Source of the DNA: Arachis hypogaea
Taxonomy: Eukaryota > Streptophyta > Magnoliopsida > Fabales > Fabaceae
DNA: 64,000 nt
Assembly (NCBI RefSeq): GCF_003086295.3
Contig: NC_092053.1
Location: forward strand, 115,836,445-115,900,444
Direction: 5' to 3'
A program made the position numbers and the translations under genes. Each line of letters opens with the position of its first letter. Position 1 is the stretch's first letter. The notes below the pieces were generated by a model. The model was not told the DNA's origin, did not search any database, and was given only the letters and a program-made list of their open reading frames with translations. This document shows, piece by piece, positions 1 through 11,469 of the stretch.

Positions 1-601
1 ATTATCGTTATTTTCTTTTTGTTCTTATAATAAATTTATTTTTATTTTTTATTTGTTTATTTATTTTTATATTTTTAAAAATTTTATAAAAAATAAAGAA
101 AAACATACACAAAAAATGAAAAAGAAAAAAAGATTGACACCGAAATTTTTTATATAAAACACAAAAATAAAATAAAAATAACATTAAAATTTATTATATA
201 AAACACATAAATTTTACCAGGACAAATATAAAATTTGAAGTGATTTATATGCCACATTACAAAATAGTTTGTTATTTAAAACTTAGAAGAATATAATTCA
301 ACTTTAAAATAAATTTGTTTTAGATAAAATTCTTCATTTTTGAAGTAAAATATAAAAAAATACAAAAAAAATTCGTATCAATAACAAAACATAAAAAAAA
401 TGAACATGTTATGGGAGAAAAAAAATATAAAATATGAAAACAAAATAGAGGAAGAAAATATATTAAAAGAAATTTCGGTGTTATAATTAAAAAATTTTGA
501 TGATATTTTTGTTTTTGATAGCTTTTTATTTAGTTAAAAAAAATTTTGTGCTACTATTAAAAAATTTCGTGTTAAATTTAAAAAATTTTAATATTTTTTT
601 T
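1..601. other. AT-rich spacer, no gene seen
   Basis: Long A and T runs with no coding-like reading frame, splice pattern or recognisable repeat end. It leads directly into the tandem duplication that starts at about 602. Confidence 0.7.
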
Positions 602-1072
602 TGATAAATTCTACACAATTAAATTTTTTTTCTTCTTTATATATCATTGTCATAATCTTTTTTTGCTTTTTTTTCAATCTTTTCTTTTCTGTTTCACATT
701 CTCATAATTTTTCGTTTCATCATATTAAAAAAATAAAAACAAAAAAAATAAAAAAAATATTGTAAAAAATCAGCAACAACAAAAATAATAAAAAAATAAA
801 AAAACCAAAAAAAAAAAAGAAAATACGAAAAAAAAAATACGTGATAAATTCTATACAATTTAATTTTTTTCTTCTTTATATATCATTCTCATAATCTTTG
901 TTTTCTTTTTTTTATTTTTTTAACATTATCATAATTTTTTTCATCGTATTAAAAAGAATAAAAACAAAAAATAAATAAATAAACAAAGAAAACAAAAAAA
1001 AATATTGCAATAAAAAATATCATAAAAAATTAACAATAACAAAAACAATAAAAAAAAAAAGAAAAATACGTG
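602..1072. repeat. Two-copy tandem duplication, period about 240 bp
   Basis: A block starting GATAAATTCTACACAATT at 603 is repeated, with substitutions and small indels, from 843 (GATAAATTCTATACAATT). Both copies contain TTCTTCTTTATATATCATT, a CATAAT/ATTAAAAA segment and an A-rich end running into AATACGTGA. The copies are clearly diverged, so the duplication is old. No protein is encoded. Confidence 0.75.
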
Positions 1073-2025
1073 ATTTAGATGCACTTTATTTGAGTAAATT
1101 TTATTAGATTAGATTTGAGTTAACTTAATTAACTTTAATTTAATTGATAAAAATATTTAGATGCGTACCAAAACTCATAAGGAAACTAACGTTTTCATTT
1201 AATTTAATTTGTCTATTAACTATCGGAAATAAAATTCATATATAGAACATAATCTCCACCATTCATTAAATTGCATTTTATATATAAAAGAAAATCAGAT
1301 TAGATTTCTAATAATAAATTTTAAAATTTAATTAAAAGAAAACAATTAAGGGATGGATATTACTTATTATAAATGCCAAATATCCATCCACTTAATTATT
1401 ACTTTATTAGTAGATATCCCCAACACATAAAATCGTCTTTTACCCACATTCTCTATCACACAGAAAAAATTGAAGATGTGGAGCGGTGGTTCATAAATCA
1501 TAAGTGATGGGCGTGTAGAAATTGGGTAAGGACACGTAAAATTGACACTGAAAGGTGATAACGGCGATGTGGTATTGTATGCGTATTTTAATTTTATTTA
1601 TGGATGCCTCATGCATATAACATACATTCATACAAGCTCAATGTTCAACCATTTGTTAAAAATTCCTTTATTCTAAATTCAACCATTTGCTTTGTTAACA
1701 TCTTTGTTGGTTTGACATGCTAGCTATATTGTGCTGTTTTAGAAAATATATACTTTTTGGCTATTGGTGACGATACAGTAGTAGTGACATACTGACATCA
1801 GGATTCGGAGATCTACTCCGATTAGATACTGTGATATTTTATATTTGGCTCGTTTGCTTAAACTAATTTACTTTATTTTTCCAAATTTATTCTTATAATT
1901 TTTTAAAAATTAAAGACAAATCTAAACTTCTAAATAAATTAAGCTAGTCTCCATATATACTCATAAGTCATAACATAAAAAAAACACACACACTCACACA
2001 ATGAAAGAGTATCTTAACTTAAAAC
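1073..2025. other. AT-rich intergenic DNA, no gene seen
   Basis: No reading frame of note. The stretch 1340-1620 is slightly less AT-rich, but I see no exon signals or repeat termini in it. Confidence 0.6.
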
Positions 2026-2029
2026 GCAC

Positions 2030-2415
2030 GGTAATAATATTATTTTAGTCTTTAATATTAGTTAAATTTTAATCTTGTATCTAATGTTTAAAACGTCTCA
2101 TTTTTATCTTAAATATTTTATATAATTTTTTTTATTAATTCTTTAGTCAAAATTAATTTTTTTTCTTTTTATTTTAACTCTCAAATTATTAAAATTACTA
2201 TTATGATGACCACTATACAATATAACTTTTACTGTTACGAGGAAAAAAAATCATAATTCAGGAAGGGAATAGATTTTTGAAAAAAAAAATAATTTTGATA
2301 AAAAAAAGTTGAGATAAGACAAAATAAAATACTTAAAAAAATAAAATATTTTAAACATTATAGACAAAACTAAGACTTAGCTAAAATATTATAAACTAAA
2401 CTAATACTTTACCCT
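2030..2415. mobile_element. Small foldback (MITE-like) element
   Basis: The segment around 2030-2160 (GGTAATAATATTATTTTAGT, later AATGTTTAAAA and TTTTATCTTAAATA) reappears in reverse complement around 2270-2412 (GGGTAAAGTATTAGTTTAG read on the minus strand, followed by the same word order). This gives arms of about 130 bp with a short centre. It has no coding capacity. The ends are too degenerate to name a superfamily or a target duplication. Confidence 0.5.
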
Positions 2416-2429
2416 AACTTAAATTAATA

Positions 2430-3377
2430 AATATTTGTAGTATCTTATACAAATAAATAATATATAAAATATAATTTTAAACTATTAACCTTTTAAAATT
2501 TTTAAATAAAATATTTAAAATATAAAGTTGTTATATTTTTTAATATTAGTTATTTAAATGGTTCAAATATTTATCATATATTAATATTAACATGTAAAAT
2601 CATTAAATAATTAGTCATTTAAAAATAATTATGACACACTTGGACTAGTCACTAGTCAATGTATTCATAGTTTCATACTCTTGGCGAGATGACCTGCATG
2701 TTGGATGTGCAGATTTTTTTAATGAACGGTTGTGATTAGCTACTTGGAACGGGTAAAGGTCGTTGTGCACAATAGTAGGTGCCACAATAATGGGCTTGAA
2801 AAGTTGATTGGGCTAGAGTCTAGACTGTAAGTTCATTTTATTATTATATTTTGTTTTTTAAATTCTGTGAAATTCTTGAAATAGATGGAATAAAATAAAT
2901 TCAGTGTTCATTATAAAAAAAATTATAATTTATGAGAGCTGGAATTGGAGATCCTTTTGTTTTTTTTTTTCACGATATTTTCTAACTCGACAAACTAATA
3001 ATTAATTTGTGTGGATCGGAGTTCGATTTAAGAATTTATTGCTGATTAATAGATTGCTACAAGCACAAAATATAATTTAAATCTTAACACTTGTGTAAAC
3101 AAATGAATGAATTAACCACTAAACTAACCTAACTTGATTATTATGCTCTTTCATAGCACACTACACCCAAATAGTATCATGATGGAAAACATATTGGGTA
3201 TTATCATGTTAGTTAATTTGCGAATTTAACTAAAATTTAGAAGAATAATTTGACATATAAGTAAAATTGGAGGATCCAACTTAAGTATTTATTTAAATTT
3301 TTTATTTTAGTAATGAAAAAAATTAAACATTTATGTTCAGTGAAACTCAAAGTATCAATGAAAAAAGTATAATATAT
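2430..3377. other. AT-rich intergenic DNA, no gene seen
   Basis: A few less AT-rich patches (2640-2830, 2930-3030) contain no open frame or repeat terminus that I recognise. Confidence 0.6.
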
Positions 3378-5246
3378 GGTGAATTCTACTCAACTCCCTC
3401 TAAATAACATATAAGTTATCCTTTATGATATGCCACATTTTAATTAGTCATTATCTTAACCATAGTTGGGTTATTTTATAATTTATTATTTGAGATGGGT
3501 AATAGTATAATTTCTTAAAGAGTAAATTACCAATTCCGCCCTCGAATTACCAGAACGCTGACAAAAATAACCTCCACTTTTATTAACGACAAAAATACAC
3601 TTAAAATATTGAAAAACGCTACAAAAATACCTGACCGTAAATAAAAATGTATTCCGTTAACAGAATTGGCTGAGCTGTCAAATGGATTCCGTTACACCTC
3701 TTCCTCTGCTTTTTCTTCATTCATTCTCCCTCACTCCCTACCTCCCCACCTCCCCAATGCAACTACAACAAAAATAAACATCATCTGTTATCACTCTTTT
3801 TCTCCCTCAAACCTCCCAGAAGCTGCTGCAAGCTGCAACAACAACAACAACAACAACATATCTCAGTTACTCTGAAATTGCAACAACGACAACAACATCA
3901 TCTTCCTAGCTGAAGCTCCTGCAACAACAACATCTTCCTCATTATTTCTCTCCTGAAATACGATGTCGCCTTTTTTTCCACGGTTTCTCTCCCTCAAGTA
4001 CGACAATGGTCTTGCTCTGTCATCTTGCTCATCCACTTTTTCTTCTTCGATTCTTCTCTCTTGACACCTCTCTCTTTCTCTCTCCTTGTTGTTCTGCTTC
4101 TCTCTCTCCTCAACGACAGCACCTGCGGTGATACTGTCCTCTCCTCCCGTCCTCCCTCACTCCCTAAAGCAATTACAATAACAATAAGCAACATCTCAGT
4201 GACTCCCTCCCTCTTTCAAATCTCCCAGAATAGACTTTACGCCTCACCCTCTTCATCTCAGCCACAGTAATAATCAGCCATAATTAGTAATAATCATCCA
4301 TAATCAGCAATTCTACAATTTTTTATTATATTTTTTTTAATAATCTAATAAAAATAGAATCCAAAGAGAAAGAATGACAAAGAGAGAAGCTGAAGAGAGA
4401 GCTCCTCACTGCCCTAGAGAGAGAGGGACTATCCACTGCTTACTGCAAGAGAGGAGAGTAAGGCGCTGCAAGACAGGTTTCTGACAACAATGGAGGGGCG
4501 GCGAGCAAGCAGTGACGGTGATGGCGAATCTGAGAGGAAAGATCGAAAGATCTGCTGAGAGAGTGAAGAGGGCAAGGAACTGTGAGATCCTCTTCTGACG
4601 ACAACGGAAGGGTAGCGAGTATGCAACAGTGGCAACAACGAGGTTCTGCCGTTGAAGACAAAGAGACAACAGCATGAGTTGATGAGCAATTGTTCTATGT
4701 GTTGGAGAAGTGAAAGTGAGAAGAAGGGAGAAGAAAAAAACGAGCAGGGAGTGGGGTGTGAGTGCGTGAGACAGAGAAGATCGGAAAGCAGTAGCCATAG
4801 ATTCAGAGTGAGAGTGAAGAGGGTGAGGTGTAAGGTCTTTCTGGGAGGTTTGGGGAGGGAGGGAGTGAGGAAGAATAAAGGAGAAGCAGAGGAAAGGGTG
4901 TAACGGAATCCGTTTGACAGCTCAGCTAACTCTATTAACGGAATAGATTTTTATTTACAGTCGGATATTTTTGTAGCATTTTTCAATATTTTAGGTGTAT
5001 TTTTGTCGTTAACAAAAGTGGAGGTTATTTTTATCAGCGTTTTGATAATTTGAGGACAGAATTGGTAATTTACTCTTTCTTAAAATATTAAAACTCCACT
5101 CTCGTTAATTGAAGTACATTTCTACTTTTTCATCTTTTCTTCATCAAAATAACCCAACTATAGTTAAGATAATGACCCATTAAAATGTGACACATCATGA
5201 AAGGTAACTTACATGTTATTTTAGAGGGAATTGGATAGAATTCACC
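3378..5246. mobile_element. Older foldback element, split by a later insertion
   Basis: The left end GGTGAATTCTACTCAACTCC (3378) is the inverse of the right end (GGATAGAATTCACC, ending 5246). The inverted arms run about 100 bp on each side (3378-3480 and 5140-5246), sharing among others the AACCATAGTTGGGTTATTTT / AAAATAACCCAACTATAGTT pair. Removing the inner element leaves only about 300 bp, the size of a MITE. No clear target duplication was found outside the ends. Confidence 0.75.
3520..5075. mobile_element. Non-autonomous Mutator-like element (long TIRs, 9-bp TSD)
   Basis: The termini GAGTAAATTACCAATTC... and ...GAATTGGTAATTTACTC are inverse copies, and the similarity continues inward for roughly 235 bp (to about 3755 on the left and from about 4835 on the right). 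The element is flanked by a perfect 9-bp duplication TTTCTTAAA (3511-3519 and 5076-5084). Long TIRs with a 9-bp duplication are the hallmark of Mutator-like elements. The 1.1-kb interior is rich in CAACAA, CTCTCT and GAGAGA and has no transposase. Its short ORFs overlap on both strands and look like by-products of this composition. It is inserted inside the older foldback element at 3378-5246. Confidence 0.9.
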
Positions 5247-5756
5247 TAAATATATTTAGTTTTTGCTTTATTTTTTTTCTTGCATTGGGTTCAAACATTT
5301 TATCCGAATATGCGAATCTTTTTTAACTAAACATATATCGGATGAAAAATCTTTCTTTTGTAAATTCCTACCTACACATCTAATAATGTTAGAAAAAATT
5401 GCAATAAGCACCCTTATAACAATAAAAACATAGTAGAGTTAATTCCCAATTTTAAATTATGTGATCATACAAATTGTTCACATGCATGTATGCTCCGCAT
5501 GGTAGCATAAAGTCATCAAGGAAAGAATTGTTATTGATTTTCTCTGTCTTTGAATTTTTTCTGTTAGCATCGACTTGACAGAGTTGCTCCAAGAGAGTAG
5601 CGCTATTCTTTGTTTTCTTGCCAACTTGAGATCGTCTCGCTTTGCTTGCTATTTTTCTTAGCTTTATGCGGATTATCTCCTCATCTGTAGATAACAGAAA
5701 TTTCTTCACAATCAGATTATCAAGATATCACTAATAACTCCACCACCGACACAACC

Positions 5757-6630
5757 TTGCAAACCAATAGAGACCAGGTTCTAGTTTCTAATAAGGACCA
5801 AGAAATTATAGAATATGAAGACAGTGATATACATGTGGGGGTAGCAAAATACAATCTAAGTCATATTGGAAAGTTCATTACAAGAAAATTCATTGCTTCT
5901 ACCGCCATACAGACAGCTACGAATAATGTTTGGAGGAAACCAATTGGCTTTAGTATGATTGAATTAGCACCACAAATATATCAATTTTTCTTCCAAAAAA
6001 TAAAACTGATTTAAAACGAGTTCTTTGGGATTCACCTTGGCTGTTTCATAATGAATGGTTACTACTTACTAGAAGGGTCAGGAATTTCAATGTTAACACA
6101 CCGACCTTTAATAGTGTATAAAACTCAAACTACAACTCTAGAACCTGCTAGAACATTACAAAACCACCACACTAGGAACCAAAATTGTTAAACGCCTTGG
6201 TAAAGTGAAGGAGTGTAAAATGTTTATGGCAGGATCGGGTCGAGGTAGTTTTTTGAAAGCCACGATACATATGGAGATATTGCAACCAATCAAAAGTGGG
6301 GTATTCCTGGAAAATAAGACTAATGGTCGTACTTGGATTAAGTTCCAATATGAACGGCTTCCCACTTTCTACTACTATTGTGGTCTAATTGGTCATAATG
6401 AAAATAATTGTGCCCAGGCAAATCTTAAGGATCTAAATCAACCCGACAAAAAGGAGCTTGGGCCAAGGATACGAGTAGATACGATTGGAACTATAGTGGA
6501 GCATCAGGCAGTAGAAGAGGATTTTCAAGGAGATGGGCGTTTTGATCCAAAAACAGGTAGGGATGATGTTTTAGAAGGATTTGCAAAGCTATCTGTGAAA
6601 GATAACATGGATTCTGCTCTATCAGGATAA
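5757..6630 (+). pseudogene. LINE ORF1: DUF4283 / zinc-knuckle Gag-like protein, broken
   Basis: The first part (5757-6014) reads like the plant retroelement DUF4283 domain (around FITRKFIASTAIQTATNNVW, then QIYQFFFQK). The second (6205-6630) contains IHMEILQPIKSG..., then LPTFYYYCGLIGHNENNC, the CX2CX4HX4C knuckle of LINE ORF1 proteins with its first Cys replaced by Tyr. A stop at about 6012 and frame changes between 6015 and 6205 separate the halves. In the family, ORF1 binds the element RNA. This copy is dead. Confidence 0.8.
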
Positions 6631-7107
6631 TAGACACTGAAAGTGGGATGAATCCAGTCGATAATTCAGATCAGAACACCTCCAATGCGTTAGCAAAACA
6701 CAAAGAAAATACTGAACATACTATAGATAAACAAAAGAAAAGAATATGAATTAGAACCCTATAGAGTGCCGACTGCCTTGGAGAAAAAAACTACACCGAC
6801 ATATGAGATGGGGAAGCATGCACTAAAAATTTTACAAGAGAAGGCAGGCGCACAACAAAATGAGGACAGGATCAGCAACCAAGTCTACCTATTCATTCCT
6901 CGAGAGTTACAAAGTGGAAGCAGATGGCTCAAGATTTACTCACCCATCCAAACCCCCATCACTAAAGTGTGTTACTTACATGAAAGAGAAAAATTGTAGA
7001 CATTCAAAAAATAGAGTGGGAGGAAAATGACCACCTCATGAAGAAACACAACCGGACAAGCCCGGAACATTCAAATTCGGCAGCGGCTGCAGAGCAATCC
7101 TGCCAGA

Positions 7108-10100
7108 ATCAATGAAACTCATTAGCTGGAACTGTTGTGGGTTTGGAAATTCATAGGCAGTGAGAGATCTCAACAAGTTCTTAACACAACATGTTCCCAA
7201 CCTTGTATTCCTTATGGAAACAAGGAAAAAAATGGTTAAGTTAAATCGGATTCGTGGCATAGGAGGTTTGCACAATATTTTGAAAATTGACTGTGAATGA
7301 GATGGGAGACAACGATCAGAGGGATTAGCAATTATGGGGGACAATTTCCTAGTGTTGGAGGTATCATCGATGTCGCCAAATCATTTAGATCTTATAGTCA
7401 GACCAGCGGATTAGACTCGCCCTTGGAGGGTTACTGGTTTCTATGGTTGTCCAGATGTAGCTAATAAACATAAGTCTTGGGAGCTTCTTAATCGGCTAGG
7501 ACAAGCACATTAGATGCCTTGGCTGCTTTGTGGCGATTTCAATTAGATTTTGGAACAAAAAGAAAAATTGGGTGGGCTACTTGTCACCTATGCTCAGGTT
7601 CGAGGTTTTCAAGATTCATTGCAACTTAATGAACTTTTTTATTTGGCCTTTGTGGGACATGCCTTTACATAGTCTAATAATCAAGCTGGCGAAGCTAATA
7701 TACAAGAACGGTTAGACCGAGTAGTAGCGACTATCGATTGAAAAGAGGCTTTCTGGAGGTGATTGTACGTCATTTGAACCGATATTGCTCAGATCATTGT
7801 CCTATTCTAGTTGACATGGAAGGGGCACAAAAGCAAAAGAGAAAACGGCCATACTTGTTTTGATTTGAGGAGGTTTGGTTACAAAAGGAGGAATGTAAAG
7901 AAGTTTTTAAGCAAGCTTGGATTGGGAGACAAGGACACCTGGCATCGACTATAACAAACTGTGGTAATGTACTTCAGGAGTGGGGACAACAAAATTTCAG
8001 CCAATTCTCGACGGACATACAACAGAATCAGCAAATTTTGGCTCAACTTACAACTCTTCCACAAACAGAAGATATTTTAAAGCAAATACGAGAAATCCAG
8101 GCCAAGTTAGATAAACTACTACTTCATGAAGAAATACGGTGGTCCCAATGATCTAGAGCCACATGGTTAAAAGCCGATGCTAGAAATACAAAGTTCTTTC
8201 ACCAGAAGGCATCTTAATGAGCAAGAAGGAATCGAATTGACAGAATAACAGATGATACCGAGATTGTATATGAAGAAGAAGAAAAAATTAAAGCAGTAAT
8301 GGTTAATTTTTTTGAAACCCTCCTTAGGACAGAAAGAGTCTCAGAACTACAGAAGGCAGTGGAAGTAGTTCGGGATAAAATTTCTCAAGCAGATTATCAG
8401 ATTCTCTAGGTACCATTCACAGGAGAAGAGGTGAAAACAACATTGTTTCAAATGCATCCCACCAAGACTCCAAGACCAGATGGTTTCCCAACACTTTTCT
8501 ATCAACAAATGTGGGACATAGTAGGTGATGAAACCACACGTTGGGTTTTACATTCTTTAAAAAGAAGGGAACCTGTCAGATCTAAACAAAACTTATATTT
8601 GTTTGATCCCAAAATCACAACAACCGAAGTATCCCAAAGAGTTTAGGCCTATGTCATTGTGTAATGTGGTTTCTAAAGTAGCAACAAAGGTAATCGCTAA
8701 CAGTATGAAGTTGATTTTGCCAGGAATTGTAGGCAAAAATCAAAGTGATTTCGTTCTAGGAAGATTAATAACAGATAACGATTTAGTAGCATTTGAAACA
8801 TTCCACTTTATGAAGAAAAAAAGAACAGGGACTAACGGTTATGTCGGACTCAAATTAGATATGGTCAAAGCATATGATAGAATTGTTTCCTTTTTGAAGT
8901 GTTACATGTTATGGGTTTTCCTCAAATTTAGATAGGATTAATTCGAAGATGTCTCACCTCAGTATCCTTCTCAGTCTTGATTAATGGTATACCATCTAGA
9001 CGTTTTACACCTACAAGGGAAATTCGACAGGGTGATTCGCTCTCACCCTATTTGTTTATACTATGTGCAGAGATTTTCTCAGGATTATTATTAAGAGCAC
9101 AGAGAACAAAAGAAATCTAGGGCATCCAAGTTTTTAGACATGCACCAGAAATATCACATCTTTTGTTTGCAGATGACAGTATTCTCTTTCTTAGAACTTC
9201 GGATCAGGTTATTCATGAGGCTAAGGAGATTCTCTAACTCTACCAATTAGCATCTGGACAAAGGATCAATTTGGACAAGTCAAAAATTACGCTTAGCCGA
9301 AATGTGCCACCTCTCAGACAAATGCTTATACAAGATTGGTTAGGAATTAAGGCAGTAAAACATCATGCGAAGTATCTAGGTCTACCCACTTTTGTGGGCA
9401 GATCCAAGAGGCAGATTTTTGATTTCGTCCAAGAACGTGTCTAGAAAAAACTAAAGAGCTGGAGGGAGAAGAGTCTTTCAAAGGCCTGAAAAGAAGTTCT
9501 AATTAAGGTTGTGGCCCAAGCAATTCCACCATACATAATGGGATGTTTTCAACTACCTAAGAGCCTCTGCCAATAAATTGAGAGCTTAATAAGTAGCTTC
9601 TATTGGGGCGGTAACAGGGGAGAAAGAAAAATTCATTGGGTCGGCTAGACAAAACTCTGTAAAGCTAAAGAGAAAGGCGGCTTGGGATTTCGGAGTTTTG
9701 AGGCTTTTAATCAAGATTTATTGGCTAAGCAGGGTTGGCGGCTTATCCAAACACCAGAATCACTAGCTGCTAGAGTATTCAAGGCAAAATATTATAATCG
9801 GACAACCTTTCTGAGATAAGCTATTAGATACCATCCAAGTTATACATGGCGCAACATATGGTCTTTAAGATGGGTACAACCTTTAGGAGGTTTTTGGAGG
9901 ATAGGATCCGGTATAACCACTCGTATTTGGGGTGATCCGTGGCTTCCTAACCAGAACGGTTTTAAAATTTGGAGTCCGTGTTCTTATTTTGATCAGGAAG
10001 CAACAGTCGACAATCTTATTGATAATGATACCTTGGTTTGGAAAGAGAGCCTAATCAGACACATATTCTATGACTTTGAAGCAACACAAATCCTAAGTCT

Positions 10101-11257
10101 ACCCATTGACATCAATCAGCAACAAGATAGTTTTGTATGGAAAAACACAAACACCGGCCTATATGTAGTAAAGAATGTTTACCATCTTATACGATCACAG
10201 CCGCAACGTGCTGCAAAATCTAGTGAATACCATTTCAGGCCTCAGTTCCAATAAAAAATGTTATGGAAGATACAAGTTTTAAGACGCACACTTACTTTTA
10301 TTTGGCAATTACTCTTACAAGGTTTACCTACTAAGAAAAATCTACAAAAAAAGGTATTAGTCTTTCCACCTTATGTCCCAAATGTTATCTTGAAGAGAAA
10401 ACTGAAACTCACATTTTCAGAGACTATGAATGGTCTCATCGATTTTGGTATCTCTCTCCTTTTTCTCTCCGGACAGCACACTCTACAGATCAAATAATAG
10501 AAGAATGGATTAGTTCACTGCTTCATCGTTTTGATAACAATGAAAGGAGAATTTTTTGGAGTGCTTTCATGCTTTGTGGTGGAATAGAAATCAAACAGTT
10601 TTTTAAAACCATACATTCGATCCGATGTATTTGGTGCGCAATGCGGTGCGTAGGGCCACGGATTACGCCGCTGCCCAACAACGCCAACAATCCTCTTCCA
10701 CAGCAGCTGCATTTGGCAGGAACAACCGTACTACTTGGGAACTACCTCCACTGTGTATATATAAAATCAATTTCGATGCCTCTTTTTTCACAGACGAAAA
10801 TGCAAGAACGGGGTTGGTGGGAGGCGATACCGGGGCGGTGACGGTGATTCGAAATGATGACGGTAACATCATAGTCGCAGCAACATGGTTCCTCCAAAAA
10901 GTGGCATCGGCGAAGGAGACAGAGGCTTCTGCGTGTTTCCTTGCACTTAAATTAGCATTAGATCATAGTTTTTCTAACATTGTGATAGAGGGAGATAATC
11001 TTCAAGTAGTGCAGACCCTAATGCACACTCACCTTTCAAACAATTATTTTGGACTCACTATTTCTAATTGAAAAACTATTTTGAGAGATTTCAGATCTCA
11101 TTATGTTTCACATGTAAAAAGGGAAGGTAACTTAGTGGCCCATAGGTTAGCATCATTGGCTTTCTCTATCTCCAATCAGGTTTGGATACAAATGGTCCCT
11201 CACGATATTCTTAATTTGGCCTACTTAGATCTCTTGAGTTCTTTAAGTCACTATTAA
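7108..11257 (+). pseudogene. LINE ORF2: endonuclease, reverse transcriptase, RNase H, broken
   Basis: The endonuclease start is at 7108 (MKLISWNCCGFGN), with later blocks VFLMETRK and LLCGDFN (near 7530). Reverse transcriptase motifs follow: HPTKTPRPDGFPTLFYQQMW (about 8450), FRPMSLCNVVSKVATKVIAN (about 8645), LKLDMVKAYDR (about 8850) and the catalytic LFADDS at 9160-9180. A zinc-binding region lies around 10130-10480. RNase H is at about 10760-11257, with candidate catalytic residues in INFDAS, KETEAS and IEGDN, ending at TAA 11255-11257. In-frame stops are scattered throughout, many of them TAG or TGA replacing expected Trp, Gln or Arg codons, so no functional protein can be made. Confidence 0.88.
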
Positions 11258-11297
11258 TAATATATATAATTTCTTTCAGAAAAAAAAAGTCATCAAG

Positions 11298-11469
11298 CAT
11301 TTATTTGAACTATTTTTTTTTTATATTTTAAATCATAATCCACACATTTTTCTCTCTTTAATTTATAAATTTATTCACATAAAAAATATGTTAGTAGATA
11401 TTATATTATATTTATTTATTATTTTTTATTTTTTTACCAAAATTAAAATATTTTATTCAATAGGAATAA
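11298..11469. other. AT-rich junction between two LINEs
   Basis: A short AT-rich stretch with no recognised content. It separates the 3' target duplication of the plus-strand LINE from the truncated 3' part of the minus-strand LINE. Confidence 0.5.

Larger units (their letters stand above)
5521..11287 (+). mobile_element. L1-type LINE, full-length but inactivated
   Basis: The order is ORF1 with a nucleic-acid-binding Gag-like protein, then ORF2 with endonuclease, reverse transcriptase, a zinc-knuckle region and RNase H, followed by an A run (11280-11288). AGTCATCAAG occurs at 5511-5520 just before the element and at 11288-11297 just after the A tail, as expected for a target-site duplication. 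Both ORFs are broken by many stops and frameshifts. The 5' boundary rests on the duplication alone. A minus-strand 85-codon frame at 5452-5709 crosses this boundary and is probably chance. Confidence 0.85.

Noticed and set aside
4406..4903. Overlapping ORFs on both strands of the Mutator-like element as captured genes
   Set aside because: They follow the CTCTCT/GAGAGA and CAACAA composition and overlap in several frames. No protein family is recognised.
5452..5709. Minus-strand 85-codon ORF as a gene
   Set aside because: It crosses the 5' target duplication and boundary of the LINE (5511-5521), so it cannot be one ancestral coding unit.
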